From Bacteriovorax sp037444575 (lineage in GTDB: Bacteria; Bdellovibrionota; Bacteriovoracia; Bacteriovoracales; Bacteriovoracaceae): a stretch of DNA of 64,000 nt. The notes beneath the pieces were generated by a model, which was not told the DNA's origin, made no database searches, and saw only the letters and a program-made list of their open reading frames with translations. How positions within the stretch are numbered: the stretch's first letter is position 1; each line of letters begins with the position of its first letter. Made by a program: the position numbers and the translations under genes. The stretch covers positions 292,517 to 356,516 of the forward strand of contig JBBIME010000006.1 of NCBI GenBank assembly GCA_037444575.1. Reading direction: 5' to 3'. Positions 17,743-26,388 of the stretch are shown here, piece after piece.

Positions 17743-18746
17743 GGCGATTTTAATTTCACTCGCAATTTAGATCCAACAACCTTCTCTACTTCAAAAGAAA
17801 TTTTTTCTCCAACATCTGCATTCTTAAAATGCTTCTCTTCTTCTTTTGATAGATTTTTCTTTTGAATTTCAATAACGGAGTTTTTATTTTGATCTTCATC
17901 TTGATAGCAAACTTCATACTCAAAACTGAATTTGGTTTCGTTGATGTAACGAATTGTCGTTGGCGAATTTGTTACCGCGTTTTTATTTTTTCTTTTATAA
18001 ACGTGAGCGGCCATTGGAAGAATCTTGCGATCAAGACTAACCATTTGAGAAAGCCTTTCGATAGTTGGATCGTGACTAGTTCTTAGAACTTGATGGCACC
18101 AGTTGCTTGGACAAGCTTGAGAACTTGGACATGGGTAGAGAACGTCATAGTGTTCAGTGAGATTTTGGCGAAGTTTTTTGAGCTCAGTAAATAGTTCACT
18201 CGTTCCAGGCTCAATCCAGATAACATATTCCGGATCAATACTCATAATGAGATCCTGTGCTGTATACGTTCCCATTTCATTAATTGAATGGCCGAAAAAT
18301 AAAACAGAGTCCGATTTCTTATCATGAAACTTTGTATGAGTTTGCAAATTAACTTCCGGAAAAAATCCTTTCAACATTTTTCTTGCTTGCTCTAGCATCG
18401 TTCGCGATGAATCGACAGCGATCATCTCTTTTGGAGTTTTTTCAAACAACAAACTCCAACCAAGAGAAAAAGTTCCAGGTCCACACCCCATATCGATGAG
18501 TGGACGATTTTGTAAGTCTTCTAAAACATCATTAGACAATTTATCGAATAGAAAATGAAGCTTGGGGATATTCGTCGGTAAATAAAGAGCTGTATAAGCA
18601 GAGACATGATTCTCATCTTGAACGTAATCAGCGATCTGATCGCGTCTTTGGGTAAACTTATGAGACATCTCGGCGATGAGACGAATGATTTCACCGTCTT
18701 TTAAATTGGGATTTAAAAAATATGGTCTAATTTCATCTATGGACAA
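17739..18746 (-). CDS. Rsm22-like SAM-dependent methyltransferase
   Basis: About 335 residues, resembling the Rsm22 family (mitochondrial small-subunit-associated methyltransferases and bacterial relatives). Visible are the SAM-binding motif LIDMGCGPGTFSLGW, the HSINEMGTYTAQDLI and VIWIEPGTSEL segments, and a cysteine cluster PCPSSQACPSNWCHQ, which in the family is associated with an iron-sulfur or zinc site. The start is uncertain. The frame stays open back into gltA, but the first plausible codon after the gltA terminator is TTG 18746, which has no clear ribosome-binding site; ATG 18668 is an alternative. Its stop interlocks with the convergent lipoprotein gene (TTAA). Target is probably rRNA (inference). 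Confidence 0.72.
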   Translation of the reverse strand: MSIDEIRPYFLNPNLKDGEIIRLIAEMSHKFTQRRDQIADYVQDENHVSAYTALYLPTNIPKLHFLFDKLSNDVLEDLQNRPLIDMGCGPGTFSLGWSLLFEKTPKEMIAVDSSRTMLEQARKMLKGFFPEVNLQTHTKFHDKKSDSVLFFGHSINEMGTYTAQDLIMSIDPEYVIWIEPGTSELFTELKKLRQNLTEHYDVLYPCPSSQACPSNWCHQVLRTSHDPTIERLSQMVSLDRKILPMAAHVYKRKNKNAVTNSPTTIRYINETKFSFEYEVCYQDEDQNKNSVIEIQKKNLSKEEEKHFKNADVGEKISFEVEKVVGSKLRVKLKSP

Positions 18747-18770
18747 AAAAAAGGGCCCGAAGGCCCTTTT
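18745..18770 (-). terminator. Intrinsic terminator of the citrate synthase gene
   Basis: On the minus strand AAGGGCC-TTC-GGGCCCTT is followed by eight T's. The T-run runs directly into the TTG proposed as the start of the methyltransferase gene. Confidence 0.85.
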
Positions 18771-18780
18771 GGTTTTTTGA

Positions 18781-20052
18781 TTATCGTTTTGCAATGTCGA
18801 TGTACTCGCGGTTAGTTGCACCTGTATACATTTGACGTGGACGAGCGATTTTCGTTTCTTTTGTTTCACGAAGCTCTTTCCACTGAGCAAGCCACCCTGG
18901 CATTCTTCCAAGAGCAAACATTACTGTGAACATGTTTGTTGGAATTCCTAGAGCGCGGTAGATGATTCCAGAATAGAAGTCTACGTTTGGATAAAGGTTA
19001 CGTGACTTGAAATAGTCATCAGCAAGAGCTTCTTGTTCAAGTCCTTTAGCAATATCAAGGTATGGATCTTTAACACCAAGTTGGGCAAGGACAGTGTCAC
19101 ATGCTTTTTTGATGATCTTAGCTCTTGGGTCGAAGTTTTTATAAACTCTGTGGCCAAAGCCCATAAGTTTAAAATTGTCATTTTTATCTTTTGCTCTTAC
19201 AAGCGCTTTCTTGTGATCGCCACCTGCTTTAGCAATTTCTTCTAGCATCTCAAGAACTTCTTGGTTAGCTCCACCATGAAGTGGTCCCCAAAGAGCGTCG
19301 ATACCTGCTGAGATTGAAGCAAAGATAGAAGCGTTTGATGAACCTACAACTCTTACAGTTGATGTTGAACAATTTTGTTCATGATCAGCGTGAAGAATTA
19401 AAAGAACATCTAGAGCGCGAGCTACGTCTTTAGAAGCTTTCATTCCCATCATGTTCATAAAGTCTTCGCAGAATGAAAGTGATGGATTAGAAGCAACTAG
19501 TGCTTGTCCTACTTGCTTTCTGTGGATAGCAGCAGTGATAATTTTAAATTGTCCAAGAAGAAGCGCGAAGATCTCATCTTTTTGCTCCGTTGTTGGATTT
19601 GGATTGTTTAGCTCTGGATAATGACCAGAAAGAGCCACTGTTACTGCTGAAGCAACTGCCATAGGGTGAGTTGTCTTCGGCATAATTTCAATCATCTTCG
19701 TGATGTATTCAGGTAATGTTGAATAGCTTGCTACTTTTTTCTCGAAAGCTGAAAGTTCAGCAGCAGTTGGAAGTTTGCCCCAGTTAAGAAGGTAAGCAAC
19801 TTCGATGAATGAAGATTTCTCTGCAAGTTGTTCAATTGGGTAACCACGGTATCTAAGAATTCCTTGCTCGCCATCAAGAAATGTAATGGCAGAAGCGCAT
19901 GAACCTGTATTTAAAAATCCATGATCGATTGTAATGCAGCCAGTGTCAGCGCGAAGTTTTGCGATATCAATAGCTTTTTCGTTTTCCGATCCTACATGAA
20001 CTGGATACTCAAAAACTTTTCCATCAACTTCGATTTTTGCCTTAAGAGACAT
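18781..20052 (-). CDS. gltA: Citrate synthase
   Basis: A 423-residue type II (hexameric, E. coli-like) citrate synthase, which condenses acetyl-CoA and oxaloacetate in the TCA cycle. Recognisable elements are ILRYRGYPIEQLA, HADHEQNCSTSTVRV, the active-site WGPLHGGANQEVLEML histidine region and MGFGHRVYKNFDPRA. The catalytic Asp is expected in the NVDFYSGI segment. ATG 20052 follows GGAGG at ideal spacing; a slightly longer reading begins four codons earlier. A terminator follows the stop. With aconitase at 49540 the window carries two consecutive TCA enzymes, unlinked. Confidence 0.96.
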   Translation of the reverse strand: MSLKAKIEVDGKVFEYPVHVGSENEKAIDIAKLRADTGCITIDHGFLNTGSCASAITFLDGEQGILRYRGYPIEQLAEKSSFIEVAYLLNWGKLPTAAELSAFEKKVASYSTLPEYITKMIEIMPKTTHPMAVASAVTVALSGHYPELNNPNPTTEQKDEIFALLLGQFKIITAAIHRKQVGQALVASNPSLSFCEDFMNMMGMKASKDVARALDVLLILHADHEQNCSTSTVRVVGSSNASIFASISAGIDALWGPLHGGANQEVLEMLEEIAKAGGDHKKALVRAKDKNDNFKLMGFGHRVYKNFDPRAKIIKKACDTVLAQLGVKDPYLDIAKGLEQEALADDYFKSRNLYPNVDFYSGIIYRALGIPTNMFTVMFALGRMPGWLAQWKELRETKETKIARPRQMYTGATNREYIDIAKR

Positions 20053-20126
20053 ATAATCCTCCAATAAAATGGTCGTATAAAAATAGTCAGATAAATTTAT
20101 AACAAATTACTGAGCAAGCAAATACT

Positions 20127-20756
20127 TTAAAAAAGATTTGACCACTCTTTCGGATCATCGTGCCAATCCATTAGCAATTTTTTATCATCAAAATTAATGA
20201 ATCTCAGTTCAATGGCCGCTTCAACAAGATGCTCAAAATCAGTCAAAGGATAAAGATTTAGAGACAATTCTTTTAGCCGCTTGCGACTTTCGGCCATTTG
20301 GTAATCAACAATACACAAACACTGAGTAGATATGAGTCCGGCCGAATGAATTCCGATCATCGCTTCCGATAAACTAGATCCCTGATTAACCAAATCTTCA
20401 ACCAAAATGACAGACTGATTTGCTTTGTAATCACCTTCAACTTGATTTTTCTTCCCATGATCTTTTGGCTTTGGTCTCACGTAAACCATTGGGGCCTCCA
20501 AGCGATCCGCAATCATGGCCGCGTGAGGAATCCCTGCAGTTGCAATTCCCCCAATAAGATCAAATTGCAGCGAATGAGATTTTATGACTTCAATGAAAGA
20601 CTTGATGACCTGATTTCTAAAGTCCACATGCGAGAGGACAAGTCGATTATCGCAGTAAATTGGACCTTTTAAACCTGAGGCATAACTAAAAGGAGCACTG
20701 GGTGAGAATTTTACACAGCCTTTATTTATAAGCGCTTTAGCAATATCCAATTTCAT
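20127..20756 (-). CDS. pyrE: Orotate phosphoribosyltransferase
   Basis: A 209-residue PRTase fold enzyme converting orotate and PRPP to OMP in pyrimidine synthesis. The N-terminus GCVKFSPSAPFSYASGLKGPIYCDNRLVLS is diagnostic for OPRT. The flexible-loop segment VRPKPKDHGKKNQVEG and the PRPP-binding motif VILVEDLVNQGSSLSEA (usually VEDVITTG) are present. It lies about 75 bp upstream of gltA on the same strand. Confidence 0.92.
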   Translation of the reverse strand: MKLDIAKALINKGCVKFSPSAPFSYASGLKGPIYCDNRLVLSHVDFRNQVIKSFIEVIKSHSLQFDLIGGIATAGIPHAAMIADRLEAPMVYVRPKPKDHGKKNQVEGDYKANQSVILVEDLVNQGSSLSEAMIGIHSAGLISTQCLCIVDYQMAESRKRLKELSLNLYPLTDFEHLVEAAIELRFINFDDKKLLMDWHDDPKEWSNLF

Positions 20757-20912
20757 AGGTTATATCCTTGATGCCTTAGCAACTATTGAACAAGAGTCGC
20801 TCTGATTTTTCTAGCAAAATAAGTAAAAATACACCGAAAAATAGACTTTTAGTATAAAATCTAAATTGGATCCATTAATGGCCAGTTTTTAATTTTTTTT
20901 TAAGAGAAGCAA

Positions 20913-22283
20913 TTGAAAGTTTTGTTTATCGGTTACATTCCAGAAACAAATGAGCCCATCAAGAAGCTCATGACAGCTCATTTTCCAAAAGTAAAAATGG
21001 TTGAAGTCAAAGAATCAACTTCACTTATGGATCTTATGACTAACGATGGACCATTCTCTTTTGTCGTTATAGTGATTGATAATAAAGAGAGTAATGTTTC
21101 AGAACTTTATGAAACCATAAATGAGACATTGGGCCAGCGCCCCTTCGTTTTTATTGGAAGCCCCATCTCTGTAAAAGCACAGATTACAAATAAAATTCTG
21201 CAAAATTCTCAAACCAATTTTTTAGTTGAAACACCTCTTGTTCCGGATGAATTTAAAAAAGCTGTCAATGCCTCAATTGATTGGGTAAAAAAAGAAGAAT
21301 TTGAAGAGTCCATTTTGGAATTCACTAAAGATGATCTTCATAAAATGCGCTTAAAAAATTTCTATCTTTTTGATCAATTGCCATACGACGTTTATCTTGA
21401 ACTGACTCCGACCAAATTTGGTAAAGTCATTTCTAAAAATAAACCTTACTCTCATCAGTTGATTCAAGGTTACTCTCGCAAGAATGTTAAGAATCTTTAT
21501 CTGCGAAAAGATGAACATTTAAAATTTTTAGATTCTGCCATTAAGAATCTTTTGAAGATCTATGAAGCCAAACTGAGTGATAAGAAAAAACTTGTCAATC
21601 TTCATTTAAAAACCATTTTCTTTACCCATCAGTTTATTAGAACTCTCAGCGTCTCAGACGAAGTGATAAAACTTACTAATCTTTTTATCGACAGTGCTAG
21701 GGATGTTGTGAAATCTCAGGAGAACTTGGCAGATCTGATAAATTCAGTCACAGAAAGTGCTAATATGACTTTTGCTGAGCACAGTCTGATCACAGCTTAT
21801 CTTTGTGAGAGCATTCTCTATAATATGGGATGGAACGCAGACATGTCTCGGGACAAGTTGCTTCTTGCTTCCGTTCTTCAGGATATTGGTCTTGCTAACG
21901 ACGAGCTCATCAAAATCAGATCTCTTAATGATCCCAATTTTAAGATGCTCCCAGAGGAAGATCAGGAAGAATTTAAAAATCATCCAATCAAGGCTGCACA
22001 TCTCTCAACTTTTTTCAATGGTTTCTCGGATGTAGATTTTATTTTAAGTGAACATCATGAACATCCATCAGGGGATGGATTTCCAAAGGGACTCAACTCT
22101 TCTGGACTCACTACAATCTCATGTATTTTCATCTTAGCAAGCAATTTTGCATCTCGCCTGGCACAGACTTCAGGCTCTCAGGTTTCTCATAAAGAAATTA
22201 TTGGCAGTATGAAACGCATCTACAGCACTGGAAATTTCAAAGATCCACTAAAGGCCTTAGAAAAAGCATTTAAGAGAGTATAA
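20913..22283 (+). CDS. Receiver-like/HD-GYP-like protein with degenerate HD motif
   Basis: A 456-residue protein with the same three-part plan as the HD-GYP protein at 14705: a divergent receiver-like N-terminus (VLFIGYIPE, FVVIVIDNKE), the shared middle domain (PYDVYLELTPTKFGKVISKN, about 155-215) and a C-terminal HD-GYP-like domain. The HD doublet reads QDIG instead of HDIG (near residue 327), while HHEHPSGDGFPKG is retained. Loss of the first metal-ligand His predicts weak or no phosphodiesterase activity, perhaps a c-di-GMP sensor (inference). The start is TTG with AGAGAAG upstream. It is convergent with the related gene at 22290, stops 7 bp apart. Confidence 0.72.
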   Translation: MKVLFIGYIPETNEPIKKLMTAHFPKVKMVEVKESTSLMDLMTNDGPFSFVVIVIDNKESNVSELYETINETLGQRPFVFIGSPISVKAQITNKILQNSQTNFLVETPLVPDEFKKAVNASIDWVKKEEFEESILEFTKDDLHKMRLKNFYLFDQLPYDVYLELTPTKFGKVISKNKPYSHQLIQGYSRKNVKNLYLRKDEHLKFLDSAIKNLLKIYEAKLSDKKKLVNLHLKTIFFTHQFIRTLSVSDEVIKLTNLFIDSARDVVKSQENLADLINSVTESANMTFAEHSLITAYLCESILYNMGWNADMSRDKLLLASVLQDIGLANDELIKIRSLNDPNFKMLPEEDQEEFKNHPIKAAHLSTFFNGFSDVDFILSEHHEHPSGDGFPKGLNSSGLTTISCIFILASNFASRLAQTSGSQVSHKEIIGSMKRIYSTGNFKDPLKALEKAFKRV

Positions 22284-22289
22284 TCATTC

Positions 22290-23645
22290 TTAAAGTCTAA
22301 GAGATACAAGAGTCTCAATGATCTTTTTATATGTACTCTTTTTGAATTTCTCATTAAGTTGCTGAATAATCTTTTTGGTGTCTATTTGATAATTTGGATC
22401 ACTATCTTTTGCTTTCATGTACTCTTCTACAAAAGCTTCCGATATCAAAACTATTTTAGAAAGAGGCGAAATATCATCTTTAAATTCAATTGCAAACCCA
22501 ACTCCACTGGCCATTCCATGATGTTGCTTGATTAATAAATCTGCACCCATTGGAGCTCTTTTATAGGTCAAAATAATTTCTGCTGATAACCGAGCGTGAT
22601 TTAAAACTGTTTCCTTCTCTTTTTCATTCAACTCTTCACTAAAGAGGAGATCTTCTTCATATTTAAGATTTGGGTGTTTCAAATAGATCGGTGCAAGAAT
22701 GATGTCGTGAAAGAAGAGAACGAAATTAATTTTCTCAATATGGCTTTCACCACCCCATGGAACTCTTTTTACAATGTGACTAGCAATATAAGATGAGAGA
22801 ATAGAATGAGTGTAAATGTAGCCATTCTTATTACTATTTAAAAGCTGAAGAAGGGATTTAAGGCCTGGAGTATCTTTTGCGACTTCTTCCATGACTTTTG
22901 TACAGGCCTTGGCAATATTAATTATCTCCTGAGTGACTTCAGGATTTGTTGTAAATTCAGATGCGGCAAAGTCAAATCCCTCTTGAAGGGCCTCTGATTT
23001 CTCCACCACTCCCAAATGCTCTGTATTTTTAATAAAATCGCAAAGAATTTTTGAAATTTGATTCGTAACCAGTAATCGATCAAGTCTATTTACATAAAAA
23101 CTTTCAATTCCCTCAAGTGGCATCTTTTTTACAACTTCATTGAGATCGCCTCCCTTTTTAGCAATCATTGTGAAATTATTTTCTTCTCCACTTTTTTTCA
23201 TCTGAAGATAAATGGCACAAGGAGCTTCTTTTAAACGAGATAAAAATTTTGCACTGACTGCAAAGTACTCGGGGACTTCAAGACTTGCCATGGCCTTAGC
23301 CGTTACGCCTAAAATCTGAGCGCAAGAGCGAAGGAGATTTTGTAAATTAAATGAGCTTTGAGCAACAATGACACCAGGAATTTCTTTTGAAGGATTCCCC
23401 ACGACGATCATCGGAATGACTGTACCATTTTTAAGTAAGAAGTCATGAATTGTACCAGCGGCTTCATGACCATTGATCATATTCATTGTAATAATAAGAT
23501 CAAAATTTTCTCCCTTACCTATCAAATCTAACGCTTTCTGAGTTGATAAAACCAACGTCACTTCTGTTGCTAGATAAACTTCAAGATTGATTACATAAAG
23601 TTGATTTAAAATTTCATTGTCTGAAACGATTAAGGTCTTACTCAT
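22290..23645 (-). CDS. Receiver-like/HD-domain protein with degenerate GYP motif
   Basis: A 451-residue paralogue of the preceding gene. The receiver-like domain (TLIVSDNEI) lacks an Asp at the phosphoacceptor position (FDLIITMNMINGHEA). The middle domain includes APCAIYLQMKKSGEENNF. The HD doublet is kept (FFHDIILAPIYLKH), but the GYP segment has become HHGMASGVGFAIE, so the catalytic set is incomplete in the opposite way to the 20913 protein. ATG 23645 has GAGGGAAAAA upstream. The two genes point toward each other, so they do not share a promoter. Confidence 0.7.
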   Translation of the reverse strand: MSKTLIVSDNEILNQLYVINLEVYLATEVTLVLSTQKALDLIGKGENFDLIITMNMINGHEAAGTIHDFLLKNGTVIPMIVVGNPSKEIPGVIVAQSSFNLQNLLRSCAQILGVTAKAMASLEVPEYFAVSAKFLSRLKEAPCAIYLQMKKSGEENNFTMIAKKGGDLNEVVKKMPLEGIESFYVNRLDRLLVTNQISKILCDFIKNTEHLGVVEKSEALQEGFDFAASEFTTNPEVTQEIINIAKACTKVMEEVAKDTPGLKSLLQLLNSNKNGYIYTHSILSSYIASHIVKRVPWGGESHIEKINFVLFFHDIILAPIYLKHPNLKYEEDLLFSEELNEKEKETVLNHARLSAEIILTYKRAPMGADLLIKQHHGMASGVGFAIEFKDDISPLSKIVLISEAFVEEYMKAKDSDPNYQIDTKKIIQQLNEKFKKSTYKKIIETLVSLRL

Positions 23646-23758
23646 TTTTTCCCTCAAAATACATAGTAAAATGGTAACACTCTTTTAAAAAAATAGTTGC
23701 TTCATTTATTGTTAAGCTTGCATAAAGATATCATCTTGTACTAAAACAGTAGTCCATT

Positions 23759-24454
23759 ATGAAATTCAAAAATCCACTCATCCAAGGCTCCTTCATTAAA
23801 CGCTACAAACGCTTTTTTGCAGACATCGTTGTAAACGATGAAGTTGTAGTCGCTCACACCGCCAATACAGGCTCGATGAGAACTTGCTTAGGAGAGAACT
23901 GGCCAGCACTTCTAAGTTTTCATGACTCTCCGACTAGAAAACTTAAGTATAGTTTTGAGATGGTTTCCAATGGAAAAACCTGGATTGGCATTAATACTGG
24001 CCTTACTAATTCACTGGCCATTGAAGCAATTCAAACGTCAAAGATTTTGGAACTTCAAGGTTATCGAGAACTAAAACCAGAAGCAAAAATTGGTCAAAGC
24101 CGAATTGATATACTTCTCTCTAACGGCGAAGAAGATCTGTGTTACGTAGAAGTTAAAAATGTCACACTCGTCGACGGTGAAGGGCACTGCTTATTTCCAG
24201 ATGCAGTCACAGAAAGAGGACAGAAACATTTGCGAGAGCTACGTGATTTAAAAGAAAAAGGCATTCGCACTGTAATGCTTTTTATCGTTCAACGTGAAGA
24301 TTGCCATTCCTTTAAAATTGAAAATGATATCGATCCTGATTATTGTACTCTTCTTAAAGAGGTTATGAATGCGGGTGTGGAAGTTTTGGTTTATCAATGT
24401 AAACTAACGCCAGAAGAAATTTTCGTTCACAAAAAGTTAGAGATAATTAATTGA
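23759..24454 (+). CDS. sfsA: SfsA family DNA/RNA nuclease-like protein
   Basis: A 231-residue protein matching the sugar fermentation stimulation protein family. Key segments are VVAHTANTGSMRTC, GINTGLTNSLAIEAI, the SRIDILL and CYVEVKNVTL nuclease-like core (a PD-(D/E)xK-type E-x-K) and FPDAVTERGQKHLREL. In E. coli, SfsA was linked to maltose metabolism, and related proteins are nuclease-like; the cellular role is unsettled. The stop lies inside a large hairpin that separates it from the convergent 54-residue gene. Confidence 0.9.
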   Translation: MKFKNPLIQGSFIKRYKRFFADIVVNDEVVVAHTANTGSMRTCLGENWPALLSFHDSPTRKLKYSFEMVSNGKTWIGINTGLTNSLAIEAIQTSKILELQGYRELKPEAKIGQSRIDILLSNGEEDLCYVEVKNVTLVDGEGHCLFPDAVTERGQKHLRELRDLKEKGIRTVMLFIVQREDCHSFKIENDIDPDYCTLLKEVMNAGVEVLVYQCKLTPEEIFVHKKLEIIN

Positions 24455-24487
24455 AGGCCGATTTCCACAAATCGGCCATTCAATTAA
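24447..24487. terminator. Bidirectional hairpin between sfsA and a small gene
   Basis: An 18-bp stem (TTAATTGAA-GGCCGATTT / AAATCGGCC-a-TTCAATTAA) with a CCAC loop and one bulge. It has A/T-rich arms on both sides and is placed between two convergent stops. There is no long U-run, so termination efficiency is uncertain. Confidence 0.6.
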
Positions 24488-24494
24488 AGTTCGA

Positions 24495-24659
24495 TTAAGC
24501 GGCTTTCTTGTCCTGATTTGAAGCGACAATGTTTGCAGCAGTATCGCTACTGTGCCTTGCCTTAGAGCCTTCCATCAGCTTTAGATGGTTTTGGGCCTTT
24601 TTCTCTTTCGTCGTAAGCTTCTTACCGTGCTTACTCTTGTTGTTGTGCTTATCTCCCAT
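24495..24659 (-). CDS. 54-residue lysine-rich small protein
   Basis: A small gene with a very strong ribosome-binding site (GGGAGG, 6 nt before the ATG at plus 24657-24659). It encodes MGDKHNNKSKHGKKLTTKEK and ends IVASNQDKKAA. It is highly charged and hydrophilic, with no cysteine, signal peptide or membrane segment, and is probably helical in the middle (EKKAQNHLKLMEGSKA). I do not recognise it. It could be a small nucleic-acid-associated or stress protein, but that is a guess. It is divergent from the MNIO gene at 24785 with about 125 bp between. Confidence 0.6.
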   Translation of the reverse strand: MGDKHNNKSKHGKKLTTKEKKAQNHLKLMEGSKARHSSDTAANIVASNQDKKAA

Positions 24660-24784
24660 GAGACTACCTCCCTCGTAAACTTCGAACTTTCTTTTGTATT
24701 AGCTTTATCGGCTCATTCTCTATAATACTTTAGTTTTTTTATCAGGTTTATTATTAGTTGCCGATGCTCTAAACGTTTGAAAAA

Positions 24785-25633
24785 ATGAGTGACATGGATA
24801 ATCCAACTTCAATAAATTTGACCAATATTTTTGGCGTAGGACTTAGAAGTCCTCACTATGGGCACTTAGAAAGTCGCCCCCCTATTTTCTCTGGGTGGTT
24901 TGAAATCATCAGCGAGAACTATTTCAGAACAAAAGGACGTCCTAGACAAATTCTCAATACACTTCGTAAAGACTTCCCGATTTCCTGTCACGGAGTCTCA
25001 CTTTCAATTGCTTCATACGAAGATTTTGATTGGAAGTATCTTTCTGATCTCAAAAAATTTTTTGATGAAATTGAACCATTTCTTGTTTCAGATCATCTCT
25101 GCTTTACAGGAGTAAAAGGCAACAATCTTCACAACCTTCTGCCCTTTGCCTACAATCGGGAAAATTTAGAACATTTGAGTTCAAGAATTGATCAAGTTCA
25201 AAATTATTTTGGAAGAAAATTTGGTTTTGAAAATCTCTCTGCTTATTTTGATTATAAAAACTCCACCATGAGTGAATGGGACTTCATCCAAGAGCTTACT
25301 AAAATCACCGATTGCAATTTGCTTTTAGATTTAAATAATATTTTTGTGAACTCTTATAATCACAAGTTCAACTCCGATGACTATTTAAACGCTATCCCTT
25401 TTGAGAGAGTCCAACAACTTCATCTGGCCGGTTTTAGCGAGCGCGAAGGATTTTATTTTGATACTCATTCAAATCCGCTTTATCCCGAACTCATTGAACT
25501 CTATAAAAAAGTTTTAAGCAGAAGAAAAGATATTCCTGTTCTTTATGAATGGGACGAAGACATTCCTAGTTTTGAAATTCTAGAAGATCAAATTCGAGTT
25601 GTCTCAAAAATACGATCGGAGTTCCGCTCATGA
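24785..25633 (+). CDS. DUF692 multinuclear non-heme iron oxidase (MNIO)
   Basis: A 282-residue TIM-barrel protein of the DUF692/MNIO family (MbnB, TglH, bufferin BufB), iron enzymes that modify residues of ribosomal peptides. Metal-ligand segments are visible: SCHGVSLS, VSDHLCF, FENLSAY, LLLDLNNIFVNSYNH, QLHLAGF, FDTHSNPL and LYEWDEDIP. It overlaps the DUF2063 gene by 4 bp (ATGA), the usual MNIO-partner arrangement of HvfB/HvfC or BufB/BufC. No cysteine-rich precursor gene lies next to it. The start is ATG 24785, or 24794 nine bases later; neither has a strong ribosome-binding site. Confidence 0.87.
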   Translation: MSDMDNPTSINLTNIFGVGLRSPHYGHLESRPPIFSGWFEIISENYFRTKGRPRQILNTLRKDFPISCHGVSLSIASYEDFDWKYLSDLKKFFDEIEPFLVSDHLCFTGVKGNNLHNLLPFAYNRENLEHLSSRIDQVQNYFGRKFGFENLSAYFDYKNSTMSEWDFIQELTKITDCNLLLDLNNIFVNSYNHKFNSDDYLNAIPFERVQQLHLAGFSEREGFYFDTHSNPLYPELIELYKKVLSRRKDIPVLYEWDEDIPSFEILEDQIRVVSKIRSEFRS

Positions 25634-26388
25634 AGCAAAAAGAATTTAATCTAAAATTTGCAGAAACGATCAGATCCAATCAAATTGATGAGGAACTAGT
25701 TGCTCTCATAAAAGACTCTCCTAAAATAAAAGCACATCGAGCACTGGAAGTTTATCAAGAAGATTATCAGGCAAGGATGACTGAAGCCTTACGAAACACT
25801 TATCGAGCGATTAATGCCCTCATTGGCGATGAAGATTTTTTCTATCTCGCTAAGGATTATATTGAGAATTATCCCTCGCCCTTTTCTGATCTCGATGAAT
25901 ATGGAAATTGTTTTAGCGAATTTCTAACTGCTCATCAATTAAATGAAGATTATGTTTTCTTATCTGAGTTAGCTCATTTTGAGTGGAATTTCAGAGAGGT
26001 TTTTCACCAAGCTCATGAGATTGGGTTAGAAGCGACTCTGTTAGCTCAGCTTCTTCAAGAAGACAGCTGTAAAATTCAATTGGTGCATTCGGTGAGGGTT
26101 CTTCATTATTCTTTCTTAATCGATAAGCTCTACGCTTTAAAAGATGAGACCGATCATAATGATGAAGATTTTGATTTTAATCAGAACCAGTATCTACTGA
26201 TATATAAAGATGGAGTTATGGTTAAAATCCATTCTCTTTCTAAGGCACAATGGAAGATTGTGAATACCCTAGAGGCTCCTCACTCTCTTTTAAGTGTTCT
26301 TCAAAATGCGGATTCAATCACGCCTTCCGAAGTTCAGGAGCTCTTTCAAATTCTAGGGGCCAATCGGCTACTTATCAAAAAAAACTAG
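25630..26388 (+). CDS. DUF2063 (HvfC/BufC-like) partner protein
   Basis: A 252-residue protein with the DUF2063 N-terminal helical domain (HRALEVYQEDYQARMTEALRNTYRAINALIGDEDFFYLAKDYI). Its beta/alpha C-terminal part contains LLIYKDGVMVKIHSLSKAQWKIV. In known systems such proteins bind the peptide substrate and deliver it to the MNIO. It overlaps the MNIO gene by 4 bp, implying co-translation, and its TAG interlocks with the stop of the convergent gene (CTAG). Confidence 0.82.
   Translation: MKQKEFNLKFAETIRSNQIDEELVALIKDSPKIKAHRALEVYQEDYQARMTEALRNTYRAINALIGDEDFFYLAKDYIENYPSPFSDLDEYGNCFSEFLTAHQLNEDYVFLSELAHFEWNFREVFHQAHEIGLEATLLAQLLQEDSCKIQLVHSVRVLHYSFLIDKLYALKDETDHNDEDFDFNQNQYLLIYKDGVMVKIHSLSKAQWKIVNTLEAPHSLLSVLQNADSITPSEVQELFQILGANRLLIKKN

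Noticed and set aside
18747..18917. Extension of the methyltransferase frame into the citrate synthase gene
   Set aside because: The frame is open, but the residues are out-of-frame gltA codons crossing the terminator, with no family resemblance.
24495..24659. The 54-residue protein as the precursor peptide of the neighbouring MNIO
   Set aside because: It is divergent, has no cysteine or signal peptide, and is Lys-rich throughout, unlike known MNIO substrates. Kept only as a neighbour to test.
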